Source: Chiayiivirga flava
Lineage (GTDB): Bacteria; Pseudomonadota; Gammaproteobacteria; Xanthomonadales; Xanthomonadaceae
Length of the DNA: 64,000 nucleotides
Assembly: GCF_014202825.1 (NCBI RefSeq)
Contig: NZ_JACHHP010000004.1
Coordinates: 462,880-526,879, forward strand
Direction of reading: 5' to 3'
Position numbers and translations under genes: made by a program. Positions 37,099 to 43,903 of this stretch are shown piece by piece; position 1 is the stretch's first letter; each line of letters begins with the position of its first letter. The notes beneath the pieces were generated by a model that saw only the letters and a list, made by a program, of their open reading frames with translations, was not told the origin of the DNA and did not search any database.

Positions 37099-37506
37099 AT
37101 GTCCGAAATCCTCGCTCCCGTCTCCTTCGGCGAATTGCTCGACAAGATCGCCATCCTGCAGATCAAGTCCGAGCGCATGACCGATGCGGCCAAGCTTGCG
37201 AACGTGCGCAACGAGCTCACGGCGCTGGAAAAACTGTGGATGGCGCATCCGGCCGCCGGGCACGATCTGGCGCAGCTGCGCGCGGACCTCAAGGCCGTCA
37301 ACGAGCGCTTGTGGGTGATCGAGGACGACATCCGGGTGCTCGAATCGAAACAGCAGTTCGACGACGCGTTCGTGCAGCTGGCGCGGTCGGTGTATTTCGA
37401 GAACGACGAGCGCGCGCGCATCAAGCGCGAGATCAATCTGGCGCTGGGGTCGGCCTACGTCGAGGAGAAGTCGTACCGGGACTACCGCGGCGCCGCCGCC
37501 GGCTGA
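37099..37506 (+). CDS. DUF6165 family protein
   Basis: A 135-residue, mostly helical cytoplasmic protein: EILAPVSFGELLDKIAILQIKSERM at the N-terminus, then paired helices with heptad spacing (LANVRNELTALEKLW, LAQLRADLKAVNERLWVIEDDIRVLE), ending in RIKREINLALGSAYVEEKSY. This is the DUF6165 pattern. The family often lies beside lipopolysaccharide core glycosyltransferase genes, as here, so a role in surface glycan assembly is a guess from context. Its 3' end overlaps the convergent glycosyltransferase by 25 bases. Confidence 0.8.
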   Translation: MSEILAPVSFGELLDKIAILQIKSERMTDAAKLANVRNELTALEKLWMAHPAAGHDLAQLRADLKAVNERLWVIEDDIRVLESKQQFDDAFVQLARSVYFENDERARIKREINLALGSAYVEEKSYRDYRGAAAG

Positions 37507-38558
37507 GTGCCGCGCAACAACGCGGTGCAGCGGTCGATGCAGTCGATGACTTCGTCGACTTCGATCAGGTCCATCACGCCGGGAAACTCCACGCGCTTGC
37601 CCCAGCGCAGTGCCGACGCGGGCTTGCGCAGGAACTTGCGTGCCGCCGCGTCGTAGTGATCGGTGGAGAAGCGCAGGTCCGAGTACGGTCCGGAGCGCTG
37701 CGTGTCGGTGCAGGCGAACAGGCCGACGACCTTGGTGCCGAGCGCGTTCGCAATGTGCACCGGGCCCGAATCCGGACTCAGCACGATGGCGGCGCGTTCG
37801 AGCAGGGCCATCAGCTGCTTGAGCGTGTCGCGACCGACCAGATCGATCGCAGGCTCGCGCATCGCGGCGAGGATGGCATCGGCGGTGTCGCGCTCGAGCC
37901 GGCTGCGGCCGCCGCACAGCGCGATCCGGTAGCCGTGCACGCGTGCCGCGTGGTCGGCCACCGCGGCATACCGCTCCGCGCGCCAGTTGCGCAGCACGTG
38001 ACTGGAGCACGGCGACACGATCAGCGTGGGTTGGGCGCCGGGCAACTGCTCCGCCGCCCAGTCGCGCGCCGCCTGCGGCACCGGCAGGTCCCACTCGACG
38101 CGGTCCTGTGTCAGTCCGAGCGGCAATGCGAAGCGTCCGAGCACATCGAGCACATGATGACCGCCGGGCGGGATGCGGCGATCGACGACCAGGCCGTGGC
38201 CTTCCTTGCTGCGCGCGCGGTCGTAGCCGATCTTCGTGTCGGCGCGGATGCCGAGCGCCAGGACGTTGGCGCGCGCCGCCAGCTGCATCTGCAGCAACGC
38301 GTCGAAACGGCGGTCGGCCAGTTGCCGCCACAGCGCACGCACGCCGGCAAGGCCGGATTTCTTGTCGAAGGTGACGAATTCCACGCCGGGCAGGCCGTCG
38401 AGCAGCGCGCGTTCGCCCTTGCCGATGATCCAGGTGAGGCGGGTCTGCGGCCATGCGCGCTGCAGCGTGCGCACCAGCGGCACCACATGGGTGGCGTCGC
38501 CGAGCGCGGACAGGCGCAGCAGGCACAGACTTCCGGGCGGGGTCGGGGCTGGATTCAA
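37482..38558 (-). CDS. Glycosyltransferase family 9 (heptosyltransferase-like)
   Basis: A 358-residue protein. The family 9 opening is SLCLLRLSALGDATHVVPLVRTLQRAWP, with LTWIIGKGERALLDGLPGV. The C-terminal donor site is LVGRDTLKQLMALLERAAIVLSPDSGPVHIANALGTKVVGLF. These match ADP-heptose:LPS heptosyltransferases of the inner core. A TTG at 38558 is the likely start: no ATG or GTG stands near the conserved opening, and GGAG lies about nine bases upstream on that strand. It is divergent from kdkA, only 39 bases away, so the two share a tiny promoter region. Which heptose linkage it makes is unclear. Confidence 0.85.
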   Translation of the reverse strand: MNPAPTPPGSLCLLRLSALGDATHVVPLVRTLQRAWPQTRLTWIIGKGERALLDGLPGVEFVTFDKKSGLAGVRALWRQLADRRFDALLQMQLAARANVLALGIRADTKIGYDRARSKEGHGLVVDRRIPPGGHHVLDVLGRFALPLGLTQDRVEWDLPVPQAARDWAAEQLPGAQPTLIVSPCSSHVLRNWRAERYAAVADHAARVHGYRIALCGGRSRLERDTADAILAAMREPAIDLVGRDTLKQLMALLERAAIVLSPDSGPVHIANALGTKVVGLFACTDTQRSGPYSDLRFSTDHYDAAARKFLRKPASALRWGKRVEFPGVMDLIEVDEVIDCIDRCTALLRGTQPAAAPR

Positions 38559-38597
38559 GTTGCTACACTCCGGAGCGATTCCCGCACTGTGCCATCG

Positions 38598-39380
38598 ATG
38601 CCCCACGCCCGCCCCCCCAGCGCCGATCCGCGTCCGGCCTTCGTGCCGGTGGCGCCGGCGCGCGTGGAGACGGCGGACGGCGCGATTCTGTTCGACGCCG
38701 CGCGACTGGCACAAGCCGACGCCACGCTGTTCGATCCGCGTCGCTGGGATCGTGCCGGCGCGCCGGTGGCCACGCGCGGCGGCCGCGGCGCGGTGTGGCG
38801 CATCAGCGGCGAATTCGGCGACGGCGTGTTGCGGCACTATCGCCGCGGCGGGCTCGTCGCGCGCCTGGTGCGCGATCGGTACCCGTGGCACGGCGAGGAC
38901 GCCACGCGCTCGTTCCGCGAGTTTCGCCTGCTCGCGAACCTGGTCGAGCGCGATCTGCCGGTGCCGCGTCCGCTCGCCGCCGGCTACCGTCGCGCGGGCC
39001 TGACCTACCGTGCCGATCTGCTCACCGAACTCGTGCCCGACGCGCGCACCTTTGCCGAAACCTTTGCCGATGCCGCGTCGTGGCCGGCGGTGGGCGGCAC
39101 GCTGGCGCGGTTCCACCGCGACGGTGTGTGGCACGCGGACCTCAATGCGCACAACGTGCTGATCGATGCGCGCGGAACCGTCTGGATCATCGACTTCGAC
39201 CGCGGCCGGCTGCGCGCGCCGGACGCGGCATGGCAGCAGACCAACCTGCTGCGCCTGCGGCGCTCGCTGCACAAGCTCGGCGCGGAGGTCGACGGCGGCA
39301 GCGCGCGCTGGACGGCGTTGCTCGGCGCGTACGTCGATGCCGGCGGCGACGCCACCGCCGCGGAAGGCGCGGCGCGATGA
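38598..39380 (+). CDS. kdkA: 3-deoxy-D-manno-octulosonic acid kinase
   Basis: A 260-residue kinase-fold protein. GRGAVWRISGEFGDGVLRHYRRGGLVARLVRDRYPW is the KdkA signature; the catalytic loop is HADLNAHNVLID and the metal Asp follows in WIIDFDRGRLR. KdkA phosphorylates Kdo in the lipopolysaccharide inner core in species (Haemophilus, Xanthomonas) with a single phosphorylated Kdo. The ATG at 38598 keeps the whole conserved part. Its stop overlaps the following gene by four bases. Its place beside a heptosyltransferase fits core assembly. Confidence 0.88.
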   Translation: MPHARPPSADPRPAFVPVAPARVETADGAILFDAARLAQADATLFDPRRWDRAGAPVATRGGRGAVWRISGEFGDGVLRHYRRGGLVARLVRDRYPWHGEDATRSFREFRLLANLVERDLPVPRPLAAGYRRAGLTYRADLLTELVPDARTFAETFADAASWPAVGGTLARFHRDGVWHADLNAHNVLIDARGTVWIIDFDRGRLRAPDAAWQQTNLLRLRRSLHKLGAEVDGGSARWTALLGAYVDAGGDATAAEGAAR

Positions 39381-40147
39381 CGGCAGCGCCCGACTACGCC
39401 CTGCGCTTTCTCGGCGTGGGCAATGCGAACGCGGTGGAGCTGGGCTCGTCCTCCGTCGTGATCGAACGCGACGGTGCGCCGCTGCTGCTGGTCGACTGCG
39501 GCCAGGAAGCGCTCACCGCGTACCTTGCGCACTACGGCGAACCGCCGCACGCGGTGTTCATCACGCACACGCACATGGATCATGTCGCCGGCATGGAGCG
39601 GCTGTTCGTGCGCCTGTACTTCGATGCCGCGCGCCGCGGCCGCTGCCGGCTGTACGTTCCGGCAGCGCTGGTGCCGTGGCTGCAGCAGCGCGTGGCCGAC
39701 TATCCCGGCGTGCTGGCCGAGGGCGGCGTCAACTACTGGGACGCGTTCCGGCTGATCCCGCACCGGCGCGGGTTCTGGCACGCGGGCCTGTGGTTCGACG
39801 TGTTCGCGGTGCGGCACCACGCGCCCGACACGGCGTTCGGGCTCGCGTTGCGCGGCAGCTTGGTCTACACCGGCGACACGCGGCCGATTCCGGAGACGCT
39901 CGCGCGCTTCACCGACGATTCCACCCTGGTGGCGCACGATTGCGCGCTCGTGGGCAACCCTTCGCACAGCGGCATCGACGATCTCGAGCGCGAATATCCG
40001 CGCGCGCTGCTCGACCGCGTCGTGCTGTACCACTACGCCTCCGCCACCGACGGCGACACGCTGCGCGCGCGCGGCTACCGCGTGGCGCGGCCGGGCGACC
40101 GGTTCGCGCTTGCGCCTCCGCGCACGCCGGGCGGCGACGTCGCCTGA
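39377..40147 (+). CDS. MBL-fold metallohydrolase
   Basis: A 256-residue metallo-beta-lactamase-fold protein. It opens LRFLGVGNANAVELGSSSVVIE and has the metal motif H-T-H-M-D-H-V-A-G, a further His in RHHAPDTAFGL, and VYTGDTRP with a metal Asp. These features resemble RNase Z/ElaC-like or phosphodiesterase-type hydrolases. The substrate is unknown. ATGA overlap with kdkA and one-base overlap with moaA (TGATG) place it in a translationally linked run between lipopolysaccharide and molybdopterin genes. Confidence 0.85.
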   Translation: MTAAPDYALRFLGVGNANAVELGSSSVVIERDGAPLLLVDCGQEALTAYLAHYGEPPHAVFITHTHMDHVAGMERLFVRLYFDAARRGRCRLYVPAALVPWLQQRVADYPGVLAEGGVNYWDAFRLIPHRRGFWHAGLWFDVFAVRHHAPDTAFGLALRGSLVYTGDTRPIPETLARFTDDSTLVAHDCALVGNPSHSGIDDLEREYPRALLDRVVLYHYASATDGDTLRARGYRVARPGDRFALAPPRTPGGDVA

Positions 40148-41217
40148 TGACCACCGCGATCCCACTGCGGCTGCTGCATCCCGGGCCCTCCGCGCCGGCC
40201 GACGTGCCGCCGCTCGATCGCCTCGGCCGTCCGCTGCGCGACCTGCGCCTGTCGGTGATCGAAACCTGCAACTTCCGCTGCCCGTACTGCATGCCGGAAG
40301 ACGAATACCCGCGCGACGACATCGGCGACAGCGCGTCGCGCCTGTCGTTCGACGAGATCGAGCGGCTGGTGCGCGCCTTCGTGCCGCTGGGGCTGCGCAA
40401 ACTGCGCCTGACCGGCGGCGAACCGCTGCTGCGCAAGCGCCTGCCGCAGCTGGTGGAGCGGCTTGCGCGCATCGACGGCATCGACGACCTTGCACTGACC
40501 ACCAACGGCAGCCTGCTCGCACGCCACGCGCGGGCGCTGCGCGACGCCGGGCTGCGGCGGCTCACCGTGAGCCTGGACACGCTCGATCCGGCGCGTTTCG
40601 CGCAGCTGTCCGGCGGGCGCGGCGACATCGGCGCGGTGCTGGACGGGATCGAGGCGGCCCAGGCGGCAGGGTTCGCCGCGATCAAGCTCAACTGCGTGGT
40701 GCAGCGTGGCGTCAACGAGGACGACGTGCTGCCGCTGCTGGAACGCTTTCGTGGCAGCGGCCACATCGTGCGCTTCATCGAATACATGGACGTGGGCACC
40801 TGCAACGGCTGGCGCGCGGAGCGGGTGCTGCCTTCGCGCGAACTGCACGCGCGCATCCACGCGCGCTGGCCGCTGGAGGCGCTGCAGCCGGGCTACCGCG
40901 GCGAAGTCGCGGAACGGTATCGCTATGCCGACGGCGCCGGCGAACTCGGATTCGTCTCCTCGGTGAGCGCGCCGTTCTGCGGCGACTGCCACCGTGCACG
41001 CGTCTCGGCCGACGGAAAACTCTTCACCTGCCTGTTCGCCGGCGACGGCCACGATCTGCGCACGTTGCTGCGCACGCCCGCTGGCGACGACGCCGCGCTC
41101 GGCGAACGCATCGCCGGCCTGTGGACGCAGCGCACCGATCGCTACAGCGAAGTCCGCCAGGCCCAGCGCGATGCGGGGATTACCCGCCACGTCGAAATGT
41201 ATGCGATCGGCGGCTAG
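40147..41217 (+). CDS. moaA: GTP 3',8-cyclase MoaA
   Basis: A 356-residue radical SAM enzyme. The SAM cluster ligands are Cys41, Cys45 and Cys48 (C-N-F-R-C-P-Y-C). The second, substrate-binding cluster is Cys278, Cys281 and Cys295 (FCGDCHRARVSADGKLFTC). The C-terminal Gly-Gly needed for activity is present (MYAIGG). It makes the first intermediate of molybdopterin, 3',8-cyclo-GTP. moaC, moaD and moaE follow. It starts within the stop of the previous gene. Confidence 0.97.
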   Translation: MTTAIPLRLLHPGPSAPADVPPLDRLGRPLRDLRLSVIETCNFRCPYCMPEDEYPRDDIGDSASRLSFDEIERLVRAFVPLGLRKLRLTGGEPLLRKRLPQLVERLARIDGIDDLALTTNGSLLARHARALRDAGLRRLTVSLDTLDPARFAQLSGGRGDIGAVLDGIEAAQAAGFAAIKLNCVVQRGVNEDDVLPLLERFRGSGHIVRFIEYMDVGTCNGWRAERVLPSRELHARIHARWPLEALQPGYRGEVAERYRYADGAGELGFVSSVSAPFCGDCHRARVSADGKLFTCLFAGDGHDLRTLLRTPAGDDAALGERIAGLWTQRTDRYSEVRQAQRDAGITRHVEMYAIGG

Positions 41218-41240
41218 GAAAATGCACCCGCACGCGACTC

Positions 41241-41330
41241 ATGTTGCTTTCGCCCAGCGCTTGCTCGAAAGACCTTCCCCTTCGACGCGGAAAGGGTTGG
41301 GACGGCTCCTGCTCTTGCTTGTCTCGCAGA
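41241..41330. repeat. Dispersed repeat between moaA and moaC
   Basis: The moaA-moaC gap carries a unit of the form CCTTCCCCTTCGACGCGGAA-AGGGTTGGGACGGCTCCTGCTCTTGCT that closely matches, in opposite orientation, the repeat at 54181-54290. It lies within about 10 bases of the moaC ATG, so moaC has only a weak ribosome site (AGACAG). Confidence 0.65.
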
Positions 41331-41340
41331 CTCCAGACAG

Positions 41341-41838
41341 ATGACGACAAAAACACCTGGCCTCACCCACATCGACGCCGCGCAGCGTCCCGCGATGGTC
41401 GACATCGGCGACAAGCAGGTCACCAGCCGCACGGCGACCGCCCGCGCCCGCGTGCGGTTCCCGCCCGATGTCGCCGCGCATCTGCGCGACGAGGCATTGC
41501 GCGTGGCGAAAGGCTCGGTGATCGACACCGCCATCATCGCCGGCACGCTGGCCGTCAAGCGCACCCACGAACTGATTCCGTTCTGCCATCCGCTGCCGAT
41601 CCACGGCATCGCGTTCGCGATCGACTGGAGCGACGCCGTCACGTTGTCCATCGAGTGCCGCGTCCGCACCGAGCACCGCACCGGCGTCGAAATGGAAGCG
41701 CTCACCGGTGCCAGCGTCGCGGCGCTGACGGTGTACGACATGTGCAAGGCCTTGTCGCACGAGATCGTGCTCATGGACACGCGCCTGCTCGCCAAGCGCG
41801 GCGGCAGGCGCGACGTCGGCCCGGAGGCGGCGGCATGA
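41341..41838 (+). CDS. moaC: Cyclic pyranopterin monophosphate synthase MoaC
   Basis: A 165-residue enzyme of standard size. It opens [32 protein letters not shown]. The active-site segment is FCHPLPIHG, and [27 protein letters not shown] holds the catalytic Asp and Lys. It converts 3',8-cyclo-GTP to cyclic pyranopterin monophosphate. Its stop overlaps moaD by four bases. The upstream ribosome site is weak because a repeat sits there. Confidence 0.96.
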   Translation: MTTKTPGLTHIDAAQRPAMVDIGDKQVTSRTATARARVRFPPDVAAHLRDEALRVAKGSVIDTAIIAGTLAVKRTHELIPFCHPLPIHGIAFAIDWSDAVTLSIECRVRTEHRTGVEMEALTGASVAALTVYDMCKALSHEIVLMDTRLLAKRGGRRDVGPEAAA

Positions 41839-42074
41839 AGATCGACGTGCTGTATTTCGCGAGCCTGCGCGACGCGGCGGGCGTGGCCCGGGAGCGAGTC
41901 GACACCGGCGCGGCGGATCTGGGCGCGCTGTACGACGAGTTGCGCGCGCGGCACGGCTTCGCGCTGCCGGCCGATCGCCTGCGCGCCGCGCTCGACGGCG
42001 AATTCGCGCCCTGGGACGCGCCGTTGCGCGACGGTGCGGAGGTCGCGTTCCTGCCGCCGGTGTCGGGCGGATGA
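41835..42074 (+). CDS. moaD: Molybdopterin synthase sulfur carrier subunit MoaD
   Basis: A 79-residue ubiquitin-fold protein. [16 protein letters not shown] opens it, [10 protein letters not shown] closes it, and the C-terminal Gly-Gly is the thiocarboxylate site. It donates sulfur to the dithiolene of molybdopterin within the MoaD-MoaE complex. It overlaps both neighbours by ATGA, giving coupled, near-equal synthesis with MoaE. Confidence 0.95.
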   Translation: MKIDVLYFASLRDAAGVARERVDTGAADLGALYDELRARHGFALPADRLRAALDGEFAPWDAPLRDGAEVAFLPPVSGG

Positions 42075-42499
42075 GCCGGTTCGCGATCAGCGCGGCGCCG
42101 ATCGACACGCAGGCGCTGCGACGCGCGCTCGAATCGCACGGCGCGGGCGCCTGCGTCACGTTCGAGGGCTGGGTGCGCGACCACCATCAGGGGCGCGCGG
42201 TGCGCGGGCTGGAGTACGAAGCCTACGCAGCGCTGGCACAGGCCGAGGGCGAGCGCGTGCTGGCGGAAGCGTGCGCGCGCTTCGACCTCGTCGCGGCGGC
42301 ATGCGTGCATCGCACCGGCACGCTCGCACTCGGCGATATCGCGGTGTGGGTCGGGGTGAGTGCGGGACACCGCGATGCGGCGTTTTCCGCATGCCGCTAC
42401 GTGATCGACGAAATCAAGCAGCGCGTGCCGATCTGGAAGCGCGAGAGCTACGTCGATGGCGATGCGGGGTGGATCCATCCCGACCGCACGCCGCGCTGA
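42071..42499 (+). CDS. moaE: Molybdopterin synthase catalytic subunit MoaE
   Basis: A 142-residue protein of usual length. GACVTFEGWVRDHHQGRAVRGLEYEAYAALA, ACVHRTGTLALGDIAVWVGVSAGHRDAAFSACRYVIDEIKQRVPIWKRE match MoaE. The active-site Lys pair is in EIKQRVPIWK. It receives sulfur from MoaD. It ends the moaA-moaC-moaD-moaE run. moeA, mogA or mobA, needed later in the pathway, are not in this window. Confidence 0.96.
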   Translation: MSRFAISAAPIDTQALRRALESHGAGACVTFEGWVRDHHQGRAVRGLEYEAYAALAQAEGERVLAEACARFDLVAAACVHRTGTLALGDIAVWVGVSAGHRDAAFSACRYVIDEIKQRVPIWKRESYVDGDAGWIHPDRTPR

Positions 42500-42539
42500 G
42501 CGTGGCGACGATGGCCAGCGCGCGGGCGGAGGGGTGGCA

Positions 42540-42644
42540 GCCCCCGCCAGCCTGACCTCGGCACCCGAATCGACCGATACCGTTGCTTCCTTCCGGACCT
42601 GGCGGAGTTTTCGATCTATCGTCGCGAGGGGACCGACGGGGGCC
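42540..42644 (-). ncRNA. ffs: Signal recognition particle RNA (4.5S type)
   Basis: Read on the minus strand, the domain IV core CCAGGTCCGGAAGGAAGCA (plus strand 42586-42604) is nearly identical to E. coli 4.5S RNA. The ends pair: GCCCCCGTCGGTC at the 5' side (42632-42644) with GGCTGGCGGGGGC at the 3' side (42540-42552), allowing G-U pairs, over 13 bp. The total is about 105 nt, the size of the bacterial small SRP RNA. It is convergent to moaE with 40 bases between. It works with Ffh in co-translational membrane targeting. Confidence 0.93.
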
Positions 42645-43061
42645 ACCGTGGACGGTGCGGCGACTCGGCGCCAGCGGCGCCGGCGCGCGAAGGCATCGGG
42701 GAATGAGCCGTTCGACGCCTGGCCCGGACGCTTCGAGCGAAGCGGTGCGCAGGCCAGATCGCCAGCATAGCAAACCGCAGGCGTGCGCTCCAGACGGTCT
42801 TCGCGCGGTTGCATGCGGCTGCGCGCTGCGCCGCGCAGCCGCATGCCGCGTCGCATCATTTGTCGCGCGGCATGCGTGCCGCGCCGGCACGGCCATGCGA
42901 TCCAACTCCGCGCCAGGCCTGCGTTTGTTCGGATGACGCCGGCGCCGGCGAAACAAAAATGGCGAAAAACGCCCGCAAATCTTGGCGCAACGCTCCAATT
43001 AGCCTACATTCGCGCTGCACCGGGCTGTCCGGGCGAAATTTCCCCAAGGAGCACACCGTTT
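42645..43061. other. Gap upstream of the HU-like gene
   Basis: The 417 bases between ffs and the HU-like gene hold no convincing gene. They should contain the ffs promoter (minus strand) and the promoter of the HU-like gene (plus strand). The AT-richer stretch around 42951-43010 is the likely site of the latter, but no strong match to a consensus was picked out. Confidence 0.4.
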
Positions 43062-43433
43062 ATGAGCAAAGCCAGCAAAGCAACCAAGGCCAAGGCGCCG
43101 GCCAAGAGCGCGGCACCCAAGCCGATCAAGGAAGCGCTGAGCAAGTCCGGTCTGGTTGCGCACATCGCCGAGAACACCGGCGTGGCGGCGAAGGACGTGC
43201 GTGCCGTGATGGCGGCGCTGGAAAGCGCCGTGCACGGTTCGGTCAGCAAGAAGGGCGCGGGCGGTTTCACCCTGCCGGGCCTGTTGAAGATCTCCGTGGT
43301 CAACGTGCCGGCCAAGCCGCGCCGCAAGGGCATCAACCCGTTCACCAAGGAAGAGCAGTGGTTCGAAGCCAAGCCGGCCTCGACCAAGGTGAAGGTGCGC
43401 CCGCTGAAGAAGCTGAAAGACGCCGCGGCCTGA
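43062..43433 (+). CDS. HU-family DNA-binding protein with basic N-terminal extension
   Basis: A 123-residue protein. The first 20 residues are Lys/Ala/Pro-rich (SKASKATKAKAPAKSAAPK), like a histone H1 tail. The HU fold follows: KEALSKSGLVAHIAENTGVAAKDVRAVMAALESAVHGSVSKKGAGGFTLPGLLKISVVNVPAKPRRKGINPFTKEEQWF. The beta arm has R-R-K-G-I-N-P-F instead of the R-x-G-R-N-P of canonical HU. It probably binds DNA and compacts the nucleoid; family members with such tails occur in Xanthomonadales. AAGGAG upstream supports the ATG at 43062. Confidence 0.88.
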   Translation: MSKASKATKAKAPAKSAAPKPIKEALSKSGLVAHIAENTGVAAKDVRAVMAALESAVHGSVSKKGAGGFTLPGLLKISVVNVPAKPRRKGINPFTKEEQWFEAKPASTKVKVRPLKKLKDAAA

Positions 43434-43470
43434 TCCTGGCCCATCCCGCCATCGGCGGGACGCAACACCG

Positions 43471-43497
43471 CCGCGGCGAACCTCGTGTTCGCCGCGG
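43471..43497 (+). terminator. Possible terminator after the HU-like gene
   Basis: CCGCGGCGAAC (43471-43481) and GTTCGCCGCGG (43487-43497) form an 11-bp perfect stem with loop CTCGT. Only a short T run follows (CTCGTTTCGG), so strength is uncertain. Confidence 0.5.
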
Positions 43498-43903
43498 CTC
43501 GTTTCGGGGTTGGCAATTCGGCGTGCCGTGCACGCGCCCTGCCGCGATCTCGCTTTGGCGGATGTCGGTCGATCCACCGCGCAACGCGGCACTCTGCGCA
43601 TCCGAACTGCACCTGCTCATCCCTTGCCAGTCCAGTCGCGCTGCGCGTACCGCAGCATGTCCGCATCGCCATGCAGATCGCCGAGCGCGCGCGCCATGTC
43701 GTGCGGATTGCACCGATGCGGCGAGCCGTGACACGCCGAGGCGTGTTCCTGCGAGGAATGCGCCGCTTCTTCCGATAATGTCGCGAGCTGTGCAGCAGCG
43801 CACAGTCCTTCTCCGCAGCGGATGCGCAAATCGTCATCCGCACCGGCGGCGAAGGGATCATCACGGCCGTGCGTCGGCTTCGTAACCAGGGGACCTCCAT
43901 CGA
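43498..43903. other. Gap upstream of the cadherin-repeat gene
   Basis: About 400 bases without a gene I can support. A minus-strand open frame (43617-43916) encodes a His/Cys/Asp-rich stretch (HSSQEHASACHGSPHRCNPHDMARALGDLHGDADML), unlike any family I know. It has no clear ribosome site. It is left as a doubtful possibility. Confidence 0.35.
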
